Source of the DNA: a bacterium
GTDB taxonomy: Bacteria; Auribacterota; UBA3054
Assembly: GCA_017557885.1 (NCBI GenBank)
Contig: JAFYXV010000007.1
Location: 360,645 to 424,644 of the forward strand
DNA length: 64,000 bases
Reading direction: 5' to 3'
In this document: piece after piece, positions 8,858-16,054 of the stretch
Position numbering within the stretch: position 1 is the first letter of the stretch
How the letters are laid out: each line of letters begins with the position of its first letter
Translations under genes and position numbers: made by a program
The notes under the pieces: model-generated
Told to the model about the DNA's origin: nothing
The model's database searches: none
The model's input: only the letters and a program-made list of their open reading frames with translations

Positions 8858-9484
8858 ATGTCTGTCGTTTCGGAACAACCCTGGGATTTTGTTTCTTTGT
8901 CCGAAGGAATACCGGAGGTCATGCTGGATATGCGCTATTACTCGACCTTCAATTTCATCGGAGACCGCATAGAAGGGTATGAGAAGCCTGCGGCGTACCT
9001 GACCATCCCCGCCGCGGCTGCTTTGAAGAAGGTCTGCGAAGAATGCCTGAGATGCGGATACAGGGTGAAGATCTTCGACGCCTACCGACCGCAGCGGGCG
9101 GTGGAGCATTTTATGCGCTGGTCGAAGGATCTGGAGGACCTCAGGATGAAGAAGTATTTCTATCCCGACCTGACCAAAGATCAGATCATAATCGAAGGTT
9201 ATGTTTTGGAGAGATCGGGACACTCCAGGGGAAGCACCATAGACCTCACGCTTTTCGACATGGATTCCGGACGCGATCTTGACATGGGCGGCACCTTCGA
9301 TTTCTTCGGGAAGGAATCCCATCCTGATTTCAAGGGCGTGACGTCGGAGCAGCACGCCAACCGCATGTTTTTGAGAAGCGTCATGGCAAAGCAAGGCTTC
9401 GCCCCCGTTGACAACGAGTGGTGGCATTTCACCCTGAAAAACGAACCCTACCCGGACACTTATTTCGATTTCCCTGTTAAGTGA
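8858..9484 (+). CDS. D-alanyl-D-alanine dipeptidase, VanX/DdpX family (peptidase M15D)
   Basis: A zinc dipeptidase that would hydrolyse D-Ala-D-Ala. The 208-residue protein shows the M15D metal site: SGHSRGSTIDLTL around residue 128 gives His and Asp ligands, and NEWWHFTL near residue 187 gives the Glu base and final His ligand. YRVKIFDAYRPQRA is the conserved Arg-containing motif. No signal peptide is visible, so it is probably cytoplasmic and more likely involved in wall-dipeptide recycling than resistance. No vanH, vanA or vanS/R neighbours are present. rarA follows 3 bases later. Confidence 0.9.
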   Translation: MSVVSEQPWDFVSLSEGIPEVMLDMRYYSTFNFIGDRIEGYEKPAAYLTIPAAAALKKVCEECLRCGYRVKIFDAYRPQRAVEHFMRWSKDLEDLRMKKYFYPDLTKDQIIIEGYVLERSGHSRGSTIDLTLFDMDSGRDLDMGGTFDFFGKESHPDFKGVTSEQHANRMFLRSVMAKQGFAPVDNEWWHFTLKNEPYPDTYFDFPVK

Positions 9485-9487
9485 CGT

Positions 9488-10852
9488 ATGAAAAACAAAG
9501 AATTTGGACTTTTCGATCAGCTGGAAAAAGAGAACATCAGCGAGAGCACTCCGCTGGCGGAGCGGCTGCGGCCTCTTACGCTGGACGAGGTGGTCGGCCA
9601 GGATCATCTCATCGGTCCGGGGAAAGTTTTGCGCCGGCTCATCGAGCGGGACAGCGTTCCCTCCATGATCTTCTGGGGTCCGCCGGGGGTGGGGAAGACG
9701 ACTCTGGCGAACGTCATCGCCAACAAGACCAATTCCCGCTTCATTAATTTTTCCGCGGTCACCAGCGGAATAAAGGAGATCAAGGAAGTGATGAGCCAGG
9801 CGGAGGAGAACCGCGCCTACGGCATGAAGACGATCCTTTTCGTGGACGAGATCCACCGTTTCAACAAGGCTCAGCAGGACGCTTTTCTGCCTTTCGTGGA
9901 GAAGGGCAGCATCATATTGATCGGCGCCACTACGGAGAATCCCTCCTTCGAGGTGAACGGCGCGCTTTTGTCCCGCTGCAAGGTCTTTGTTCTGAAGGGC
10001 CTTTCGGAGGACGATCTTGTCGCTTTGCTTTCCCGGGCGGTCAGGGATCCCAGGGGCTTCGGAGACCGTCGGATCGTTATCTCCGACGAGCAGCTCAGAA
10101 GTTTGGCGATCTTTGCGAACGGCGACGCCAGAGGGGCGCTCTCCACGCTGGAGATGGTTATCCTGAACTGCGAGGAAAAGGACGGCGAAACAGTCGTGGA
10201 CGACGAGATCGTGGCGCAGTGCACCTCCAGGAAATCGCTTTTGTACGACAAGAACGGCGAAGAGCATTACAACATTATTTCCGCCCTGCACAAATCCATG
10301 CGCAATTCCGATCCGGACGCGGCGGTCTATTGGCTGGCCAGAATGCTGGAGGGGGGCGAGGATCCACTGTACGTGGCCAGGAGAGTGACGCGCTTCGCGG
10401 CGGAGGATATCGGATTAGCCGATCCCCAGGCGCTGCAGATAGCGGTGGCGGCTTTCCAGGCCTGCCACATGATCGGCATGCCGGAGTGCACGGTGCATCT
10501 GGCGGAGGCGGTGATTTATCTTGCCATGGCGCCGAAATCGAACTCTTCCTACATCGCCTACGAAAGGGCGAAGGAAGACGCTTTGAAAAAGAACGCCGAA
10601 CCTGTGCCGCTGGCCATCCGCAACGCGGTGACCAAGCTGATGAAGGAGGAGGGCTACGGCAGGGGATATCGCCTGGCCCATTATGAGGAAAACAAGATAG
10701 CGGATCTGCAGTGCCTGCCGGATTCCCTCAAGGACGCGGTTTATTACACGCCCACGGAAGAAGGCGTGGAAGGCAGGATAAAAGAAAGGCTGCGCCGCAT
10801 CAAGGAGTGGAAGGAAATTTTGAAAAGACGAAGAGGCGGCCCTAAAAACTGA
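9488..10852 (+). CDS. rarA: Replication-associated recombination ATPase RarA (MgsA)
   Basis: An AAA+ ATPase related to clamp loaders that acts at stalled replication forks and binds SSB. The 454-residue protein has the family order: PLAERLRPLTLDEVVGQDHL, Walker A GPPGVGKTTLAN near residue 60, Walker B FVDEIHRFNKAQQD, sensor 1 GATTENPSFE, and the C-terminal tetramerisation region with AEDIGLADPQAL and MAPKSNSSYIAYERA. It starts just after the VanX-like gene. RarA in other bacteria binds the acidic SSB tail, relevant to the SSB-tailed protein at 48.3 kb only as a general link. Confidence 0.95.
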   Translation: MKNKEFGLFDQLEKENISESTPLAERLRPLTLDEVVGQDHLIGPGKVLRRLIERDSVPSMIFWGPPGVGKTTLANVIANKTNSRFINFSAVTSGIKEIKEVMSQAEENRAYGMKTILFVDEIHRFNKAQQDAFLPFVEKGSIILIGATTENPSFEVNGALLSRCKVFVLKGLSEDDLVALLSRAVRDPRGFGDRRIVISDEQLRSLAIFANGDARGALSTLEMVILNCEEKDGETVVDDEIVAQCTSRKSLLYDKNGEEHYNIISALHKSMRNSDPDAAVYWLARMLEGGEDPLYVARRVTRFAAEDIGLADPQALQIAVAAFQACHMIGMPECTVHLAEAVIYLAMAPKSNSSYIAYERAKEDALKKNAEPVPLAIRNAVTKLMKEEGYGRGYRLAHYEENKIADLQCLPDSLKDAVYYTPTEEGVEGRIKERLRRIKEWKEILKRRRGGPKN

Positions 10853-10856
10853 AGGG

Positions 10857-11726
10857 CTATCGCTGCTTTTCAGCCAGACGCCGCACTTCCTTTTCAAATT
10901 CCCTGACAAGGATCATGTTCAGCCGCTGGGCGGCGGAAACGGAAAGCGGGCCTATCAGCCAGAGAACGGCCACGGCGGCGGACTGGATCTTTAGGGCGTG
11001 TTCCCTCGGGATGAAAAGAAAAGCGCTGTCCTGAAGGAGCGCGAAAGGAAGCATCAGCCCCAGTATGAAGGGCAGAGTCAGGATGAAAAAAGCGCTCCAG
11101 TGGTATTTCAGGATCCTGATCGTCACGTAGTTCCAGGAGGCCGCGATGCCGCTGAAAAAATTCTTCCTGGGCATTTCCAGGGAAATGGTGGGCAGAAAGA
11201 CAAGCTTGGCGGAAACGATCACCAGGAAGGGCCAGATGATCAGGGTGAAGGCCGAAAGGAAGAGCAAGGCGTTGGCGGTTCCGCCGAAGGAAAGCAGTTT
11301 GAAAAGGCCGGCGTAAACAGTCAGAAGAAAATGCAATAGATAGGGGAGGACTATCCAGACCGGCAGGAGGGGCAGGGCCATTTCCCAAAAGCGCTTCAGG
11401 CTTTGGCTGACCAGATATCCCAGGGGAACTTCATCGAAACGCTCGTCGGCTATCCTGGACCAGACCGTGAACTGCTGGGAGACGGCCAGGATCTCGACCA
11501 GGTTGAGGAAGACCAGGCCCAAAAGAGCGAAGCTAGGTATGCTGTCCGCCTTTGATCCAATCGAATTCAGAAGCGCGTCGTTGCAGCGGATGGAGAAAAA
11601 AAGCAGGACTGCCCCGGGCAATCCGGCCAAAAGGAGGCCGGGGTAGCGCCCCAGGGAGAAGGCGAAGGCTTTTAATAGTTCCTTCAGAAGGTAAAGTCTT
11701 TTGAAAAGTATCAGCATGCAAAACAT
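10857..11726 (-). CDS. Polytopic membrane protein, unknown function
   Basis: A 289-residue protein with about six hydrophobic helices, for example LLLAGLPGAVLLFFS, PVWIVLPYLLHFLL, ALLFLSAFTLIIWPF and FILTLPFILGLMLPF, and a charged C-terminus (VREFEKEVRRLAEKQR). The layout resembles generic membrane proteins with a DUF975-like topology and is similar in style to the N-terminal membrane part of the TruA fusion at 24.9 kb, but I cannot assign a family. A TATAAT lies across the ATG at 11726, so the real start may be the next ATG at 11717. It converges with rarA with four bases between stops. Confidence 0.7.
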   Translation of the reverse strand: MFCMLILFKRLYLLKELLKAFAFSLGRYPGLLLAGLPGAVLLFFSIRCNDALLNSIGSKADSIPSFALLGLVFLNLVEILAVSQQFTVWSRIADERFDEVPLGYLVSQSLKRFWEMALPLLPVWIVLPYLLHFLLTVYAGLFKLLSFGGTANALLFLSAFTLIIWPFLVIVSAKLVFLPTISLEMPRKNFFSGIAASWNYVTIRILKYHWSAFFILTLPFILGLMLPFALLQDSAFLFIPREHALKIQSAAVAVLWLIGPLSVSAAQRLNMILVREFEKEVRRLAEKQR

Positions 11727-11808
11727 TATAGCAACTTTTTAAAACGGTCCGGCAGGCTTGCTTGCTCCTTTATGCTCCGCTTCGCTTTCATCTTGCGGAA
11801 TTATTTGT

Positions 11809-11814
11809 TATAAT
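11809..11814 (+). promoter_or_regulatory. Perfect -10 box upstream of the hibernation factor gene
   Basis: TATAAT at 11809-11814 lies 58 bases before the ATG. Only a weak -35 (TTTCAT, 11786-11791) is found at 17-base spacing, so an alternative or stress sigma factor is possible. Confidence 0.45.
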
Positions 11815-11871
11815 ACTGCTGATGACGCGGCATGCGCCCAATTCTTAACAAATACAAAGGAGGTTTCCAAT

Positions 11872-12198
11872 ATGGAAGTGGTCGTTACATCCAAAGGCAT
11901 CAGTGTTAATTCCCGCGACCGTGAATTCATCGAAACCAAAATCCCCGCCGCTCTCCGCTCGGTGGCTTCGATCACAAAGAGCATCAAAGTCCAGGCCGGC
12001 TATGAAGGCAATTATTACACCCTGGAGGCTCAGGCCGACCTTTCCTGGCGCGGCAGTTTCATCAAGGCCAACGCCAGCGGCGCCGACCTCAGGACGACCC
12101 TGGACGCTCTCTGCGACAAAATCAACGAGCAGGCCAGGACTATAAAAGGCAAAATGACCGCCAAGGAAAAGGACACCATCCGTTCCACGGAGCCCTGA
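11872..12198 (+). CDS. hpf: Ribosome hibernation promoting factor, short form (HPF/RaiA family)
   Basis: HPF-type proteins bind the 30S decoding region in stationary phase and stop translation. The 108-residue product has the short-form pattern: VTSKGISVNSRDREFIETKI at the N-terminus, then two beta strands and helix ASGADLRTTLDALCDKINEQARTIKGKM. An AAGGAGG ribosome binding site lies eight bases before the ATG at 11872, deciding against the upstream frame extension. The C-terminal dimerisation domain of long HPF is absent. It is monocistronic and ends at the terminator 12241-12270. Confidence 0.88.
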   Translation: MEVVVTSKGISVNSRDREFIETKIPAALRSVASITKSIKVQAGYEGNYYTLEAQADLSWRGSFIKANASGADLRTTLDALCDKINEQARTIKGKMTAKEKDTIRSTEP

Positions 12199-12240
12199 GG
12201 ATCATTTAGATATCGTCCCGACAGATTTTAACAACCCTTC

Positions 12241-12270
12241 GCGGCCCGCAGGAAGCGGGCCGCTTTTTTT
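12241..12270 (+). terminator. Rho-independent terminator after hpf
   Basis: A perfect 9-bp stem GCGGCCCGC / GCGGGCCGC with a five-base loop is followed by seven T. Confidence 0.92.
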
Positions 12271-12284
12271 ACCCTGAATTTTGA

Positions 12285-12290
12285 TAAAAT
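12285..12290 (+). promoter_or_regulatory. Possible -10 box just upstream of hprK (leaderless start)
   Basis: TAAAAT lies seven bases before the hprK ATG and right after the hpf terminator. If used, transcription would begin at or next to the start codon. No ribosome binding site is visible, which fits a leaderless message. The -35 region lies within the terminator T-run and is poor. Confidence 0.35.
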
Positions 12291-12297
12291 TTAATAT

Positions 12298-13272
12298 ATG
12301 CGTGTTAGTAAATTGGAATCAATAGAGGTCGGCGAATTTTTCCAGGCCCTGGGCTCGCAAAACCACCTGACGGTGGTCTCGGGCGAGCGTGGCATGGAAA
12401 GGAAGATCACGACCAGCGAATTGAACCGCCCAGGCATGGCTTTGACCGGCTATTACGACGACTTCGCGGAATACCGCATTCAGGTCCTGGGCCTTGTGGA
12501 AGTTGTTTATCTGGGCAAGCAGCCGGAGGAAGTCCAAAGAGAACGTCTCAGCAGGCTTCTCCAGATGCACATTCCCTGCGTTATCGTGACCAGGGGCTAT
12601 GAGCCGCCGCCCGTGCTTCTGGAACTCTCGGACAAGTTCGGCGTTCCCGTCATGACGACCCCGGACGTCACCATGCCTTTCATGAACAAGGTCTCCAAGT
12701 GGCTTGACGAGGTCTTTTCGCCCAGGGCGATCGTGCATGGGGAACTGGTGGAGGTTTACGGCGTGGGCGTCCTGATCATGGGCAAATCCGGAGTCGGCAA
12801 ATCGGAGTGCGCCCTTTCACTGGTCTCCCGCGGCCACATCTTCGTGGCGGACGACGTGGTGAAACTGAGGATATCCTCCGAAAAGGGACTGGTTGGGGCC
12901 GTCAATGAAAAGACCGGCCATCACATGGAGCTCCGGGGCGTCGGGATCGTCAACGTCATGTCCCTTTACGGCGTAAAGGGCATCAGAATGGAAAAGAGCA
13001 TCGACGTGGTTGTGACGCTTTTCAACTGGGAGGAGCGGGATCAGATCGACCGTTCCGGTCTGGAAGAATCCACCACGGAGATCCTCGGCCAGACGCTTCC
13101 CCATATGCAGATCCCTGTGAAGCCCGGCCGCGACGTGGCGCTTCTCATCGAGGCGGCCGCCCAGACCTTCAAATTAAAATCGCTTGATTTCGACGTGGCC
13201 AAGCGTTTCAACGACCAGCTTATCGACAGCATGATCCAGGCCGCGGAAAACAACAACAAGATCGTTAAATAA
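12298..13272 (+). CDS. hprK: HPr kinase/phosphorylase
   Basis: HprK phosphorylates and dephosphorylates a regulatory serine on HPr. The 324-residue protein has an N-terminal domain (to about residue 130) and a C-terminal kinase domain with Walker A GKSGVGKSECALSL near residue 161 and the family signature ELRGVGIVNVMSLYGVKGIR near residue 204. HPr is encoded 18 bases downstream. Enzyme I and sugar-specific EII genes are absent from the window, as is common in PVC bacteria and proteobacteria where HprK/HPr act in regulation only. The protein begins 27 bases after the upstream terminator. Confidence 0.95.
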   Translation: MRVSKLESIEVGEFFQALGSQNHLTVVSGERGMERKITTSELNRPGMALTGYYDDFAEYRIQVLGLVEVVYLGKQPEEVQRERLSRLLQMHIPCVIVTRGYEPPPVLLELSDKFGVPVMTTPDVTMPFMNKVSKWLDEVFSPRAIVHGELVEVYGVGVLIMGKSGVGKSECALSLVSRGHIFVADDVVKLRISSEKGLVGAVNEKTGHHMELRGVGIVNVMSLYGVKGIRMEKSIDVVVTLFNWEERDQIDRSGLEESTTEILGQTLPHMQIPVKPGRDVALLIEAAAQTFKLKSLDFDVAKRFNDQLIDSMIQAAENNNKIVK

Positions 13273-13290
13273 CAGAAACAAAGATAAAGT

Positions 13291-13578
13291 ATGCCGCAAG
13301 AATCCACAGCCCTTGAACGTTCGTTGGAAGTCCAGAATTACCAGGGACTGCACGCCCGGCCCGCCGCTTTGATAGTGAAATTGGCCGCGCAATACAAAGC
13401 GACTCTCACCGCAAGAAGAACAGACGACGAAGAAGAGATAAACGCCAAATCGATCATGGGACTCATGATGCTGGCGGCCGGACAGGGGACGGAACTTGTG
13501 TTCCGGGCCGACGGCGAAGACGCCTCGGATCTTTTGGACGCGCTTGAGGAACTCTTCAAGGCAAATTTCAACGAATAG
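13291..13578 (+). CDS. HPr family phosphocarrier protein
   Basis: A 95-residue HPr. The active-site histidine lies in LHARPAALIVKLA near residue 20, and the HprK target serine in INAKSIMGLMMLA near residue 55; both are present, so it could be phosphorylated by enzyme I and by HprK. It is slightly longer than typical HPr because of a short N-terminal extension (MPQESTALERS). It is encoded directly after hprK, and no enzyme I gene is visible nearby. Confidence 0.93.
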   Translation: MPQESTALERSLEVQNYQGLHARPAALIVKLAAQYKATLTARRTDDEEEINAKSIMGLMMLAAGQGTELVFRADGEDASDLLDALEELFKANFNE

Positions 13579-13600
13579 GGACAATTAGGGAGAAGCATAA

Positions 13601-14488
13601 ATGAAAAAATTTCTTCTACTGACGTTTCTGACACCCGGTATTGTTTTTGCCTCCGCCTACAATTACGCCGTCCGGCTGATGTGGGTCGGGGACGCGGAAA
13701 TGCAGCTTATCATGCGCCATCCGGAGAATATCTCCGAACCGGAGAACACCATTGCCGCCAAGGACTGCTACTCGGGAAATCGCCGTCCGGACTGGGGCGT
13801 CCAGGACATTACCAGCGACAATCCTCTTTGGAGTTCTTATTCCGACGGCGTGACCAACATCCAGGAGATCGTGGCGGAAGATCTTTTCGACGTGGGCAAT
13901 TACAAGATCATCGCCCGCTGCGTCAACAACGCCGATCCGACGAACCCTTACCTTGGAACCAAGGTCTTCATAGACACTCTTCTCTGGAAGGGCGTGCCCG
14001 GCGACAGGGAAATAGCAACCCTCAACGCGGTCTATGGCACCCAGACCTGGCCGATCATCAAGGAAAGCGATTACAAGAACCTCTTCACCAGGATCCTGAA
14101 GTTCCGTTATGTGAAAAGCGGCCTGGGAAAGGGAAAATATTCGATATACGCCAACTACGCCACCGCCTTGGACCGCGACGACATCACCACCAACACCTAC
14201 TTCAAGGTCTATCTTAACAACGAGCAGGTCTACCGCGACACGGGCAACTGGGAGTGGAACAAAAAGCAGACGGTCTTCCATGTGCACAAACCCTGGACCG
14301 TCAAAGTCTGGCGCAACGACTCCAAGCGGGAGATCAAAGTCCGCGGCGTGGCGGACGGCGCCTACCATTCCATGAACGTTTACTGCAACATGGTTTTGGG
14401 CCGCTACATCGGGACAAACTCCTTCTTCGTGATGAAGAACGGCAAATATATTTTCAAAGAACACGAATACCTGCATCCCAAGAAATAA
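13601..14488 (+). CDS. Secreted protein, possibly DUF2135/YfaP-like, unknown function
   Basis: A 295-residue protein with a clear signal peptide (MKKFLLLTFLTPGIVFASA, cleavage after ASA likely). The segment WVGDAEMQLIMRHP followed by SGNRRPDWGVQD and DGVTNIQEI resembles the DUF2135/YfaP pattern of beta-rich secreted domains; this is by eye and tentative. The rest is beta-strand-like with many aromatic residues (TGNWEWNKKQTVFHVHKPW). A GGGAG ribosome binding site precedes the ATG. It lies between HPr and dCMP deaminase with short gaps and is probably cotranscribed. Confidence 0.7.
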   Translation: MKKFLLLTFLTPGIVFASAYNYAVRLMWVGDAEMQLIMRHPENISEPENTIAAKDCYSGNRRPDWGVQDITSDNPLWSSYSDGVTNIQEIVAEDLFDVGNYKIIARCVNNADPTNPYLGTKVFIDTLLWKGVPGDREIATLNAVYGTQTWPIIKESDYKNLFTRILKFRYVKSGLGKGKYSIYANYATALDRDDITTNTYFKVYLNNEQVYRDTGNWEWNKKQTVFHVHKPWTVKVWRNDSKREIKVRGVADGAYHSMNVYCNMVLGRYIGTNSFFVMKNGKYIFKEHEYLHPKK

Positions 14489-14491
14489 ATT

Positions 14492-14926
14492 ATGGACAAG
14501 CGCGTTGACTGGAACACTTATTTCATGAACATCGCCAAAGAGGTGGCCACCCGCTCGACCTGCCCCAGGAAAAGCGTTGGCGCCGTCATAGTGAGGGACC
14601 GCCGCATACTCTCCACCGGCTACAACGGCAGCATCAGGAACATGCCCCACTGCACGGACGTGGGCTGCGACATGGTGGACGGGCACTGCGTGGCCACGGT
14701 CCACGCCGAGGCCAACGCCATAATCCAGGCCGCCAGGAACGGCGTGTGCATCGACGGCGCCGACATCTACGTCACCGCCAGCCCCTGCTGGAACTGTTTC
14801 AAGCTCATCGCCAACAGCGGCATAAAAAGAATCTTTTACGGCGAATTCTACCGGGACGAGAAAAGCCTGAGGGTCGCCGAGGAATGTGGGATCGAACTGA
14901 TCTCGCTGGAAAAGAAGGAAGAGTAA
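14492..14926 (+). CDS. dCMP/cytidine-type deaminase (ComEB family)
   Basis: A zinc-dependent deaminase that would convert dCMP to dUMP for thymidylate synthesis. The 144-residue protein has the zinc site HAEANAI (His ligand and catalytic Glu) near residue 72 and PCWNC near residue 97, plus CPRKSVGAVIVRDRRILSTGYNGS at the N-terminus, typical of the dCMP deaminase group. It starts three bases after the preceding stop and its TAA is directly followed by the TTG start of the glycosyltransferase gene. Confidence 0.9.
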   Translation: MDKRVDWNTYFMNIAKEVATRSTCPRKSVGAVIVRDRRILSTGYNGSIRNMPHCTDVGCDMVDGHCVATVHAEANAIIQAARNGVCIDGADIYVTASPCWNCFKLIANSGIKRIFYGEFYRDEKSLRVAEECGIELISLEKKEE

Positions 14927-16054
14927 TTGGGAGTCTTCATCTCTTTACACTATTTTGCCACCGGGCCCGGTCAGGAACTGTTCCAGTATCTGGCGGAGAA
15001 TGGTAAAGAGGCGGCGCTCCTTGAGATTCCTTTTGAATTCTCCAGGCGCGATAGCGTTAAGCTGAGCGTTTATCAAAAAGGCGAATTTTGGCAGGAGGAG
15101 TTTCCCGCTCCCAAAGGGCCGAGGATCTATCGACATTTTAGAGAGCTTTCCCTGACTTCCAAAGCGCTGAAACTTCTGCGGAAGCGAAGTTTTTCCTGCG
15201 ACGTTTACGTCGGCAACGGAGCCTTCGACACTCTGTCCGGCCTGTTTGAGAAGATTCCCAAAACGGTTCTCTTCACCATAGACTACGCGCCTCAGGCTCA
15301 GCCAACCTATTTGCGGCCCCTATATCGCGCCGTAGACGCTTACGTTTGCAAAAGAGTCTCCAGGATCTGGAACCTTTCCGAGAGGATGCAGCAGGCGAGA
15401 GTTGAGGCGGAGCCGGGCTTGAAAAAGAAATGCGCGCCCGCTTTGACCGTGCCTCACGGAACGCATTATGAAAAGCTGAAAAACGTGCGCCGCCTTCCGG
15501 AAAACAAATTCAGCCTTGCCTTCATGGGACACCTTAAGGCGGACTCCGGCGTGGACCTTGTTTTGCAAGCTTTCCCGGAACTTTTAAAAACGCTTCCCGA
15601 ATTATCCCTGACCGTCGTGGGCACCGGGCCCGAGGAGGAAAAGTTAAAAAGGATGAGCTCCGAGCTTGGCATTTCGGAGCGCGTGACCTTCACCGGCTTC
15701 CTGGAGAGCCATGAGGAGCTGGAGAAGATCCTTTGCTCCTGCGCTATTGGCATCGCGCTCTACGACAAATCCAGGGACGTCTTCACCAGGAACGCCGATC
15801 CCGGAAAACCCAAGGTCTATCTGGGCTGCGGCCTTCCCGTCCTCATAACCGACGTTCCTTTGGTAGCGCGGGAAATTCAGGATAGGGGAGCGGGGCTCAT
15901 AGTGGAGTCCGACTGCGCGTCGCTCCTGCAGGGCATAAAAATGATATCGGATAATTACGGCGCTTTCCGTAAAAACGCGGAAGAAATGGGAAGCGATTAC
16001 GACTGGAACAGGGTCTTCAGGAAAGCCCTCTTTGATCTCTATGGGCAGGACTAA
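14927..16054 (+). CDS. Glycosyltransferase, GT-B fold (group 1/GT4-like)
   Basis: A 375-residue sugar transferase, probably acting at the cytoplasmic face of the membrane on a polysaccharide or lipid. The C-terminal half carries the donor-site pattern: SLAFMGHLKADSGVDLVLQAF, LTVVGTGPEEEKLKRM, VTFTGFLESHEELEKIL, and KVYLGCGLPVLITD followed by AREIQDRGAGLIVE. The TTG start at 14927 directly follows the deaminase stop and has an AAGGAAG site upstream. The end overlaps mutS2. The acceptor is unknown. Confidence 0.82.
   Translation: MGVFISLHYFATGPGQELFQYLAENGKEAALLEIPFEFSRRDSVKLSVYQKGEFWQEEFPAPKGPRIYRHFRELSLTSKALKLLRKRSFSCDVYVGNGAFDTLSGLFEKIPKTVLFTIDYAPQAQPTYLRPLYRAVDAYVCKRVSRIWNLSERMQQARVEAEPGLKKKCAPALTVPHGTHYEKLKNVRRLPENKFSLAFMGHLKADSGVDLVLQAFPELLKTLPELSLTVVGTGPEEEKLKRMSSELGISERVTFTGFLESHEELEKILCSCAIGIALYDKSRDVFTRNADPGKPKVYLGCGLPVLITDVPLVAREIQDRGAGLIVESDCASLLQGIKMISDNYGAFRKNAEEMGSDYDWNRVFRKALFDLYGQD

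Noticed and set aside
8858..9484. Vancomycin resistance island because of the VanX-type dipeptidase
   Set aside because: No vanH, vanA/B ligase or VanS/VanR genes are nearby; isolated VanX homologues are common in bacteria without resistance.
13291..13578. Full sugar phosphotransferase system around hprK/HPr
   Set aside because: No enzyme I or EII gene is found in the flanking region; only regulatory HprK/HPr can be supported here.
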